Shown: positions 36,564 to 44,044 of the stretch, piece by piece
Layout: each line of letters begins with the position of its first letter
How positions within the stretch are numbered: the stretch's first letter is position 1
Assembly: GCA_964458705.1 (NCBI GenBank)
Contig: CAYWKD010000008.1
Coordinates: 1-64,000 of the forward strand
Reading direction: 5' to 3'
Length of the DNA: 64,000 nucleotides
From: JAAUTG01 sp964458705
Lineage (GTDB): Bacteria > Bacteroidota > Bacteroidia > Chitinophagales > Saprospiraceae
Made by a program: the position numbers and the translations under genes
Notes under the pieces: generated by a model
The model's database searches: none
What the model saw: the letters and a program-made list of their open reading frames with translations, nothing else
What the model was told of the DNA's origin: nothing

Positions 36564-36575
36564 GTTGAGCTAATT

Positions 36576-37907
36576 TTATTCCACAGCGTTACCCATAATC
36601 AAGGTTAATAGGTAAAATGATTTGTGCAAATCCGCTTGAAGGGTGTTGAGTAATATTTTTGAATTAATAACTGCCAGTTGTACTTCTCGCAACGTAATTT
36701 CAGGTACTTGCCCAACAGCGTTTCGCTCCTTAATCTTGCTGTATGTTTCCTCATACACTTTAAGATTATCGGTTTCCAGAGCAATCAGCGCATTGGTTTT
36801 TTCTATGGTCGTCAGTTCTTTACGCGCTTTAGCGTAGAGCGATTCCTTTAGATCGTCGTACTGCATTTTTGAAATAGTCCGATCAATAGCGGCATTTTGC
36901 AGCTTTATCTTGTTTGCTCCTCCATTATAAAGGTTGTATTTTGCCGTGATACCAATAGTGCCACCAATATTTTGAATGCTTTTTAATTGCTGCACATCAT
37001 TTTGCTGGTAAAAAAAGCCTGCGTTGCCAAAAGCAGTGACGATTGGCATGCTGACAAGATTGCTTTGTTCTACCTGAATATCGGCTACATAAATGCCACT
37101 TTGAGCAAGTTTCAGAGTAGGATTTTGCTGAACAATAGTTGAAAATACTTGCTCTCGATTCGGAAAGATAATGTCTTGATTGATGTCGCTCATTAGATAA
37201 GTATTTTCTGATTCATCCTCCATAAGCATTTTGAGTTCTATCAATAATTGACTTTCAGCAAGCCTGATGTTTTCCAAAGCACTGCGATCCTTATTGATAT
37301 TAGTTTGCGCTTGTAGAATATCTAAACTAACCGCTTTGCCAAATTCAGCACTATTATTGAGTTTTTGTACCCGTTCCTCGTTCACAGCAATACTTTCCAA
37401 AAGGACATTTTGCTGCTTTTGAAGTTTGAACAACTCAAAATATAGATTAACCACTCCAGTAATGAGCTCATTGGCAATCACTGCTTGTTTGTTGCGCTCT
37501 ATCTCGTTCAATCCTTCAAAAAGGCGATACCTTAATTTGGCTTGCCCACCATCAAAAAGGACATAGCCCGCCTCTACCCCTACATTGGTTAGAACGGATT
37601 CCACGCCCCATTCCTCAATGTCTATAGTTGGTGGCTCGGGCTGAAAGGTACGCAGTTCAATATTGCTTCTATTGTTGGTGTAACTGCCCGTAGCAACAGC
37701 ATTGACCTCTGGAAGTTGCCCTGTCAATGCTTTATTGATGTTGTTTTCGGACAGTTGAACGTACTGTGCTTGAATTTGCAGTTGGTCACTTGCTGAAAGC
37801 ACCTTACTAATAGCATCTTCTAAATTCAATGCAACCTGTGCATTAACCGCTATGGGAAAAGCCAAAATAGCCATCCACTTCATCCAAGGTTTTATATTTA
37901 TATGCAT
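36576..37907 (-). CDS. TolC family outer-membrane efflux protein
   Basis: This 443-residue outer-membrane factor should trimerise to form the exit duct of the efflux pump. It has an N-terminal signal peptide ending near VNAQ and two repeats of long coiled-coil helices typical of the family (LEDAISKVLSASDQLQ; the NINKDRSALENIRLAESQL and TYSKIKERNAVGQVPEITL regions). It begins 26 bases after the pump gene ends and belongs to the adaptor-pump-TolC operon. Confidence 0.93.
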   Translation of the reverse strand: MHINIKPWMKWMAILAFPIAVNAQVALNLEDAISKVLSASDQLQIQAQYVQLSENNINKALTGQLPEVNAVATGSYTNNRSNIELRTFQPEPPTIDIEEWGVESVLTNVGVEAGYVLFDGGQAKLRYRLFEGLNEIERNKQAVIANELITGVVNLYFELFKLQKQQNVLLESIAVNEERVQKLNNSAEFGKAVSLDILQAQTNINKDRSALENIRLAESQLLIELKMLMEDESENTYLMSDINQDIIFPNREQVFSTIVQQNPTLKLAQSGIYVADIQVEQSNLVSMPIVTAFGNAGFFYQQNDVQQLKSIQNIGGTIGITAKYNLYNGGANKIKLQNAAIDRTISKMQYDDLKESLYAKARKELTTIEKTNALIALETDNLKVYEETYSKIKERNAVGQVPEITLREVQLAVINSKILLNTLQADLHKSFYLLTLIMGNAVE

Positions 37908-37933
37908 TGTATTTCCGTTTTAAAATGAAAAAA

Positions 37934-40900
37934 TTAGACCAATTCGCGTTTTGTTTCGCGCAATGCCACATCCAAACTACTTGGCGTAACTTCCCTTTGG
38001 CGCATCAAATATTTGGCGAACCAATATTTTGAATTGGCAAAAAGCACCAGTACGCTAGGTAAGAATATCAAAGAGAGCACCGTCCCAAAGATGAGTCCAT
38101 AAGAAATTGCAATAGCCGTGGGCTTCAAGAATTGTGCACTTAAGGAATTATTTAATAGCAGTGGCATCAATCCAAACACGGTAGTGATAGTTGTCAAAAT
38201 AATTGGCCTAAACCTTGACGTAGCTGCCATCCTGAGCGAATCGCCCACAGAATGCCCTTCTTTGAGATAGTCATTGTAAGTGGAAATCAACACCAAAGCG
38301 TTATTAATAAGGATACCCCAAAGAGCGATCATGCCTAAGATAGAGAAAATACTCACTGGAATATTGTGCAGATAAGTGCCCCAAGCGACTCCCACAAAGG
38401 CAAAAGGTAGCATGAATAAAATGGCTAAAGTCTTACTAATGGAACGATAGTTGAGCATCAAAATACCAATCATAAAAATGAATACTAGCGTGCCTGGTGT
38501 CTGAGCTGAATTTTGTGTCTTGGCAGAAAGTCGTGCCTCGCCTTCTAAGGTGTAGCGGATATTGGGAAACTCTGCTACAATAGCTTTCAAAACCGTATTT
38601 TCTGCTTCGGCAAGTACACTAGGCACGGAGACTAAAGGGTTCATGACATCTGCTTCTACTTTTATTTCTCTAATCCCATTTTGATGATTAATTTCAGCTA
38701 CATTTTCTTTGAACGTAATATCCATCAATTCTTCAACAGGATACACCGCACCTTGCGGCGTTTTGAACTGCATTTGTTTGATATCATCCAACGATTTTCG
38801 ATCGGCTTCACTGTATCTAAGCCAAACTTTGACTTCATCGTCGCCGCGCTGCAAACTTTGTACTTCTAAGCCGAAAAAGCCTTTTCGAAGTTCATTAAAC
38901 ACCATTCCTTCGGATAAACCTAAGAATTTAGCTTTAGGCTTCAAGGTCATTTCCAGCTCTGGCATTCCACGTTTATCGGTGTCGGTTACGTCTTTAAGGT
39001 CGCTTTTTCCTTCTAACCAAGTTCTTAACTTCGTTTTTGCAATGCGCAGTTCATCTAAATTCCTGCCTACCAAAGCAATAGAAACAGGCTTTCCAAAGAT
39101 AGCAATACTGCCATAGGATAAATTTACTGCCTCTGGAATCGGACCAACTGCCTCTCTAATTTTGTTGGCAATATCAAAGGACATAATTCCTCTGGTGTCT
39201 CCCTCAAGCAAATAAATATTGATTTTGCCTTCATTAGAACTTGGACCTATAATGCGCTCTGCGTATTTCACCACTTGAAGTCCATCTGTTCGGTTTTGAC
39301 TGTATTCTTCGTTGATTTGCCATATTTTTTCTTCTATCATTTCTAGCTTTTTGTTCACAATGGATTCATCTGTACCCAAAGGAAGTTCAAGACTAGCGGT
39401 AATAACATCTTGATCTAGTGTAGGAAAAAACGTGCCTTTAATCGTGCCATTACTCATTGCACCCACGGTGAGGAACATCGTTACGATGACTGCCAAAACG
39501 CCTACTATCGGATATTTCACAGCAAAATTGATGATAACCGAAAACACTTTATCTCTGAAAACGAGCAGTGAATTGTTCGTCCATTGAGTGAGTTTCCAAG
39601 GTTTATTGTTTCTATTCAAATCCCTAGAGCGGGCAATTTGGACAGGTAGGATGAACAAACTTCCCAAGAATGCGACCAAAAGTGTGGCACAAACCACAAA
39701 AGAAATATCTGAAAAATAATCACCTAATTGTCCATCTAAGAAAAAGAACATCGAAAATGCTAACACCGTAGTAAATAGAGAGGACATAATAGAAGGAATT
39801 ACTTCTATCGTGCCTGTTATGGCTGCTTGTAGCGGACTGATTCCAGACTGAAATTTTTCATAAATATTTTCTGCTACTACTACACCATCATCCACAATAA
39901 CGCCTAGTACGATAATCAATCCAAAAAGCGATACTTGGTTGATAGTCAAGTCGTAAAAGTTCGATAAGATGAACATTCCCAGTAAGGCTACTGGAATTTT
40001 AAAGGCTACCCAAAAAGCAATTCTAGGACTTAGAAATAAACCTAGTACAATCAGTACCAGTAAAATACCTTGCCAAGCATTATCTACCAAAGTACCGATA
40101 GCATCGGAAAGTGCAATCGCTCTATCTTCGACAATAACCATTTCAACGCCACTATGTGAAGCATTGAACTTTTCGATATAAGCATTAATGTCTTCCGCAT
40201 TTTGTAAAATATCTTCCTGCGATCGGCTGAATATTTTCATAATCACACCGGGTTTACCATTCACATAAGATTGGTTAGGCTTATCCGAAAAACGATTCTG
40301 AACATCGGCAACATCTCTCAAATTCACCACTTTACCATCGGGATTGGTTTTGATGGGAATATCCAAAAGTCCTTTTGCGTAATACGCACGATTGTCTAGT
40401 CGGATTAATGCTTTACCTTGTTCTGTTTTCAGTTCACCTGCGGAAGCCTTGAGATTGGTTAGTTGAATAGCGTTGGCGATGTCGTCAAAAGTTAGATTGT
40501 AAGCACTCAAGTCGCGCTCTCTAACGGTAATTTCAATTTCTTCCTCTGGAAATCCACTTAGAAACACTTGGGAAAGATTAGGCGAGTACATCAACTCTTC
40601 CTTTATGTTTTCTGCATGGTCTTTGAGTGTCGTTAGTGGAACTTCACCGACTAAGCCCAAAGTCATCGTGTAATTTAGAATTTCCTCTTTGGTAATCGCT
40701 GGTGTTTCTACACCTGCTGGAAAAGTACTGATTTTATCCACTGCGCTATTAATGTCCGACAGGACTTCTTCTACCACGGCATTTTCCAATACTTCTACTC
40801 GAACATTGGCAAAACTTTCACTGGAAGTTGACGTTACGCGATCAACTCCTTTCAAGCCATCGAGATTGTCTTCAATTTTATTGACTACTTCTTCCTCTAC

Positions 40901-41077
40901 CTCTTGTGGGGAAGCACCGCGATACACCACGTTAATATTGATAAAACTGACTGGCTCGGGCGGTAAAAAGTTGGAGCGCATTGAAAGAAGGGTCAACAAG
41001 CCGACCACTAAAATCAAAGCCACCATAGTATTGGCAACCGTTGGAAGTTGCACCATTGATTTAATTATATCCTTCAT
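37934..41077 (-). CDS. RND efflux pump permease (AcrB/HAE1-like)
   Basis: This 1047-residue inner-membrane pump moves drugs, lipids or other compounds outward using the proton gradient. The order is TM1, a large periplasmic porter/docking half, TM2-6, a second periplasmic half, TM8-12. The proton relay acids are in IIVLGVIVDDGVVVAENIYE, and EEVVNKIEDNL, FPAGVETP and GIREIKVEADV are typical porter elements. The length matches AcrB-class pumps. It starts 6 bases after the adaptor gene, so the two are cotranscribed. The substrate is unknown. Confidence 0.95.
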   Translation of the reverse strand: MKDIIKSMVQLPTVANTMVALILVVGLLTLLSMRSNFLPPEPVSFININVVYRGASPQEVEEEVVNKIEDNLDGLKGVDRVTSTSSESFANVRVEVLENAVVEEVLSDINSAVDKISTFPAGVETPAITKEEILNYTMTLGLVGEVPLTTLKDHAENIKEELMYSPNLSQVFLSGFPEEEIEITVRERDLSAYNLTFDDIANAIQLTNLKASAGELKTEQGKALIRLDNRAYYAKGLLDIPIKTNPDGKVVNLRDVADVQNRFSDKPNQSYVNGKPGVIMKIFSRSQEDILQNAEDINAYIEKFNASHSGVEMVIVEDRAIALSDAIGTLVDNAWQGILLVLIVLGLFLSPRIAFWVAFKIPVALLGMFILSNFYDLTINQVSLFGLIIVLGVIVDDGVVVAENIYEKFQSGISPLQAAITGTIEVIPSIMSSLFTTVLAFSMFFFLDGQLGDYFSDISFVVCATLLVAFLGSLFILPVQIARSRDLNRNNKPWKLTQWTNNSLLVFRDKVFSVIINFAVKYPIVGVLAVIVTMFLTVGAMSNGTIKGTFFPTLDQDVITASLELPLGTDESIVNKKLEMIEEKIWQINEEYSQNRTDGLQVVKYAERIIGPSSNEGKINIYLLEGDTRGIMSFDIANKIREAVGPIPEAVNLSYGSIAIFGKPVSIALVGRNLDELRIAKTKLRTWLEGKSDLKDVTDTDKRGMPELEMTLKPKAKFLGLSEGMVFNELRKGFFGLEVQSLQRGDDEVKVWLRYSEADRKSLDDIKQMQFKTPQGAVYPVEELMDITFKENVAEINHQNGIREIKVEADVMNPLVSVPSVLAEAENTVLKAIVAEFPNIRYTLEGEARLSAKTQNSAQTPGTLVFIFMIGILMLNYRSISKTLAILFMLPFAFVGVAWGTYLHNIPVSIFSILGMIALWGILINNALVLISTYNDYLKEGHSVGDSLRMAATSRFRPIILTTITTVFGLMPLLLNNSLSAQFLKPTAIAISYGLIFGTVLSLIFLPSVLVLFANSKYWFAKYLMRQREVTPSSLDVALRETKRELV

Positions 41078-41083
41078 TGCTCA

Positions 41084-42211
41084 TTATTCTTTTACCAAAG
41101 CACCCTCCATAGGCACATTGAATTGATTTAAAATTAATTGATCGCCTGCGTTAAGCCCTCTCACTGCCACATACTGAGTGGTGTATTCTAGTGGCTCAAC
41201 CGTTTTCACTTTGATGGTATTGTTTTCCAGCACCATAACGCCGTTATCTCGATTGATGGCAGCAGTTGGGATAATCGCTACATTTTGTAGTGTTGAAGTA
41301 TTCAAATCGCCTTCGAGATACATACCAGCATTAACTTTTGTACCCCTTACCTGAAAAAATGCAGTCATGTTTTGTGTCTGCGGATCAATTGTTTTATTCA
41401 CCCTAACGAGTTTACCTTGAAAATTCCCTGCACCCTCATTACTTGAAAAAGTAACCACATCACCGATTTTGATTGCATTAGCAGCAGCCGTATTCAGACC
41501 AGCTTTTAATTCAAAATTATTGCGATGAGCAATCGTGCCAAGTGGCTGACCAGGGGAGACTAAACTCCCGACATCAATGTTGGATTGAATAATTGTGCCA
41601 GCATAAGGTGCGTGAATGGTATATTTTGAGAGCCGCTCCTCTTGAGATTTAATATTAAAATATTGGCTGTAAATCTGATAGGTGATGATAAAATACTTTT
41701 CTTTTTCAGATTTAGGTTCTGGCAACTCAGGCAGAGATATTCCTGCCTTGTAATTTTCGATGTACGTTTTCCAGTCAGGATAGCTTTCTGGAAAGTCGGA
41801 TTTCATGTCGGGCATCATATTGGTCAATAAATTCAAGAAAGCACTTCTTTGAGCCTCCAGCGCCAGTGCGAACTCACGGCTATCAATCAAGATAATTGGT
41901 GCATTTTTGTCAAAGTTCGCACCTTCTTTGAGGGCAACGCTGCTGGGTAAAATCTTTCCTTGCACTTCTGCGGAAAGTGCAGTGGTGTTTTGAGGAATCA
42001 CTCTACCCGAAACTTTGCTTTTCAAAGGCATTTCCTCTAGTACAACTTGTTGAATTTGTAGATCTGACTTACTAATAAGCGCAGCAGAATTAGTAGAATT
42101 GGCTTCAAGTTCTTTTGCTGCATTATCGTCTGGCTTAGCATTAGCATCGCTACAACTTTGAAAGGTGATAGCAACAGCAAGCCATGCCATTAAAAGAAAT
42201 AAAAGCTTCAT
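41084..42211 (-). CDS. RND efflux periplasmic adaptor (membrane fusion) lipoprotein
   Basis: This 375-residue adaptor links the pump to TolC. It has a lipoprotein signal (VAITFQSC), a lipoyl/hairpin region (LEAQRSAFLNLLTNM; a short helical hairpin), an HlyD-like barrel (IHAPYAGTIIQSNIDVGSLVSPGQPL) and a membrane-proximal domain (VAVRGLNAGDQLI). It is the first gene of the operon. The TetR operator palindromes lie about 40-95 bases before its ATG. Confidence 0.93.
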   Translation of the reverse strand: MKLLFLLMAWLAVAITFQSCSDANAKPDDNAAKELEANSTNSAALISKSDLQIQQVVLEEMPLKSKVSGRVIPQNTTALSAEVQGKILPSSVALKEGANFDKNAPIILIDSREFALALEAQRSAFLNLLTNMMPDMKSDFPESYPDWKTYIENYKAGISLPELPEPKSEKEKYFIITYQIYSQYFNIKSQEERLSKYTIHAPYAGTIIQSNIDVGSLVSPGQPLGTIAHRNNFELKAGLNTAAANAIKIGDVVTFSSNEGAGNFQGKLVRVNKTIDPQTQNMTAFFQVRGTKVNAGMYLEGDLNTSTLQNVAIIPTAAINRDNGVMVLENNTIKVKTVEPLEYTTQYVAVRGLNAGDQLILNQFNVPMEGALVKE

Positions 42212-42229
42212 GATAACAATTTTAAAGGT

Positions 42230-42237
42230 GAAAACTA
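42230..42237 (-). promoter_or_regulatory. Possible -7 box of the efflux operon
   Basis: TAGTTTTC on the minus strand differs by its last base from TAnnTTTG. It lies 19 bases before the adaptor ATG, and the perfect palindrome at 42249-42271 would cover the -33 region, as expected for repression. Confidence 0.35.
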
Positions 42238-42248
42238 TTTTTTATGTA

Positions 42249-42271
42249 AAAAATGACTGACAGTCATTTTT
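42249..42271. promoter_or_regulatory. Perfect TetR-type operator palindrome
   Basis: Arms AAAAATGACTG and CAGTCATTTTT flank one central base, a perfect 11-bp dyad. It sits between the tetR gene and the efflux operon it probably controls. The core TGACTGnCAGTCA is a plausible site for a dimeric TetR/AcrR repressor. Confidence 0.75.
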
Positions 42272-42283
42272 AGATTCAGCATA

Positions 42284-42306
42284 TAAACTGACTGTTGGTC
42301 ATTTTG
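42284..42306. promoter_or_regulatory. Second, degenerate TetR-type operator
   Basis: TGACTG, one base, then TGGTCATTT repeats the core of the first palindrome with about 18 of 22 arm bases matching. Its centre lies 35 bases from that of the first site. Confidence 0.5.
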
Positions 42307-42336
42307 TTCATTTGCTCTTTAAAAAATTAAAAAATA

Positions 42337-42354
42337 TTTTCTAAACTTAGAAAA
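42337..42354. repeat. 8-bp inverted repeat TTTTCTAA / TTAGAAAA
   Basis: A perfect AT-rich dyad with a 2-base centre. It could be part of the promoter region or an additional protein site. It is unlike the two TetR-type sites. Confidence 0.3.
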
Positions 42355-42401
42355 TTAAGGCGAGTAGTAAAACTGATATTGGTTAGTGTAAGTGAGGAGT
42401 T

Positions 42402-42449
42402 AACTAGATTAGTGCTTCTGCTTATTTAAGCAGAAGCACTAATCTAGTT
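42402..42449 (-). terminator. 22-bp perfect hairpin after tetR
   Basis: Arms at 42402-42423 and 42428-42449 are exactly complementary around a 4-base ATTT spacer. The right end is followed by TTTGATTT on the plus strand, and the hairpin sits 10 bases past the tetR stop. It should end tetR transcription and insulate the efflux operon. The stem is far longer and more perfect than a usual terminator. Confidence 0.7.
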
Positions 42450-42458
42450 TTGATTTAT

Positions 42459-43082
42459 TTAAACTGTTTTAATGCCATCAATGAATATTTGAATAAAATT
42501 TTTGTACAGCACTTCGCTATCATAAGATATATATATTCTCATTAATTCACTTTTGGTTTCTATCAGTTGGAGCATTCCAAAAGACATTCCCCACATCATA
42601 AAACTCAATTCTTCCTCATTGATGTGTGCCTTGATGCACTGTTCATCTTTTGCTTTTTTGATTACAGAGACTATAAAATCTTGGAAAATTATCCCCATAT
42701 TTCTGAGTGCTGAGGTGTTATCCAAATGTTTGTTTACATCATAAAAGGCATTCAAATCATGGTGAAGTCTATTCGTTTGATAGTATCTAAAATTTGCCCA
42801 CATGATGCCTTTTATTTGTTCTAAGGGGTCTTGATGCTTTTGTATTTCTAGGGTGAATGCCTCCAGCAAAGTTTTTCGCGCGCGAATGGTTAAATGTGCA
42901 ATCACATCTTCTTTACTGTTGAAATATAAGTAGAGCGTACCTTTTGCCATACCAGCCATTTCTGCTAAAGCATCCATATTCAGCCCATCCAAGCCCTCGC
43001 GGCGCATTATTGCTTCTGCACAATCTAAGATGCGCTTTGCTTTAAGTTGCTTCCTACTTTCTTTCATTTCTGGCATAATCAA
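42459..43082 (-). CDS. TetR/AcrR family transcriptional regulator
   Basis: This 207-residue DNA-binding protein has the TetR N-terminal helix-turn-helix: KRILDCAEAIMRREGLDGLNMDALAEMAGMAKGTLYLYF NSKEDVI (residues about 15-60). The C-terminal ligand domain (FDG-like region rich in His, Met and aromatic residues) is variable. It is upstream of and co-oriented with the efflux operon, separated by a hairpin and two palindromic sites, so it most likely represses that operon and responds to a pump substrate. Whether it also controls itself is not clear. Confidence 0.93.
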   Translation of the reverse strand: MIMPEMKESRKQLKAKRILDCAEAIMRREGLDGLNMDALAEMAGMAKGTLYLYFNSKEDVIAHLTIRARKTLLEAFTLEIQKHQDPLEQIKGIMWANFRYYQTNRLHHDLNAFYDVNKHLDNTSALRNMGIIFQDFIVSVIKKAKDEQCIKAHINEEELSFMMWGMSFGMLQLIETKSELMRIYISYDSEVLYKNFIQIFIDGIKTV

Positions 43083-43540
43083 TAACTACTTTTTCACATA
43101 ATAAAACAGAAATGTATAAAAGATAGTTGTAGAACGTAATATTAAAAGCAAGGGAAGGTTTCGCAGCTTAAACTGAGAACAATAAGATTGAATTTCCTAT
43201 ATATCTATAAAGAATTCATGTGATATACTTTCTACATTAATAGTCCGTCAGACTTAGATAAATGATGATAATGATTTCATAAGGTTATATCTATCTTTCT
43301 TCATTTGTAGCAATAAGCTGGTTGAGTTCTTTACATGGTATCGAATCCATTGACGTTTAAGTTTTTTATGTGAACTTCCATTTTCTAATATTCATACCTG
43401 TGCAGTGCTGACATGAACCACTTTACTATACAGATTTTTGGAGTAAGGGTTTATCAAATCCTAAATCTACTATGGAAGCATAACATAAAAAAGATGTTAT
43501 AACCTTACACCTCAATGAATAGTGCTAATAAATACTAAAA
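43083..43540. other. Intergenic region upstream of tetR
   Basis: About 460 bases without a supported gene. A TATCTTTT element (minus, 43118-43125) is a weak candidate tetR -7 box. No tRNA, conserved RNA fold or long repeat was seen. Confidence 0.5.
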
Positions 43541-43556
43541 GAGAGCAATTGCACTC
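43541..43556 (-). terminator. Possible rpsU terminator
   Basis: On the minus strand GAGTGC, AATT, GCTCTC can pair with one mismatch and is followed by TTTT, starting six bases after the rpsU stop. The stem is short, so the call is tentative. Confidence 0.4.
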
Positions 43557-43562
43557 CCTCCA

Positions 43563-43751
43563 TTACTCTTCATTGTAATATTTATCTCTATAAACAGCAT
43601 TTAATACCTGATTTCTGCGATCTACTGATGGTTTTGTGAAGTGTTTTCTTCTTCTCAATTCTTTTGTTAACTGTACTTGACGGTGCTTGCGTTTATAACG
43701 CTTTAAAGCTCTATCTATTGATTCCCCATCTTTTACATTAATTACTAGCAT
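43563..43751 (-). CDS. rpsU: 30S ribosomal protein S21
   Basis: This 62-residue basic protein of the small ribosomal subunit helps bind mRNA during initiation. It has the S21 opening VINVKDGESIDRALKRYKRK and the RRRKHFTKPSVDRR core. The length is normal. In Bacteroidota S21 is part of the machinery that hides the anti-Shine-Dalgarno of 16S rRNA, which fits the lack of strong ribosome-binding sites throughout this window. A clear promoter lies at 43793-43823. Confidence 0.95.
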   Translation of the reverse strand: MLVINVKDGESIDRALKRYKRKHRQVQLTKELRRRKHFTKPSVDRRNQVLNAVYRDKYYNEE

Positions 43752-43792
43752 ATTTTGTTTTTAGTGAATGAACAAAGCCAAAAAATGGATCG

Positions 43793-43823
43793 CAAAGATA
43801 AAAATTTTTCTAGTTTTTGTCAA
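43793..43823 (-). promoter_or_regulatory. rpsU promoter (TTG-N20-TATCTTTG)
   Basis: On the minus strand TTG (43821-43823) and TATCTTTG (43793-43800) are 20 bases apart, matching the Bacteroidota consensus. The leader to the ATG at 43751 is about 35 bases. Confidence 0.75.
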
Positions 43824-43979
43824 CTATTTTTAGCTGTTGAACACCTATTTAGCATATGAATTTTAACATCAAAAGAATAAAAATGGAATGAGTATCTAGT
43901 CTCTTGTTAAAAACGCTCCAAAAAAGAGGTGATAAGTTGTAGATAAATCAGTTAGCGATCACTGGGATGCACTATCAAT

Positions 43980-44013
43980 AAAAAATGCCGTTACTCCAAT
44001 AACAGCATTTTTT
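43980..44013 (-). terminator. hppA terminator
   Basis: A 14-bp stem (43980-43993 with 44000-44013; the single mismatch is a G-T pair on the minus strand) with a 6-base loop ends in TTTTTT, 31 bases after the hppA stop. This is a typical intrinsic terminator. Confidence 0.8.
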
Positions 44014-44044
44014 ATCAAGACTATCTGCTCGTATTCTTTATTGC

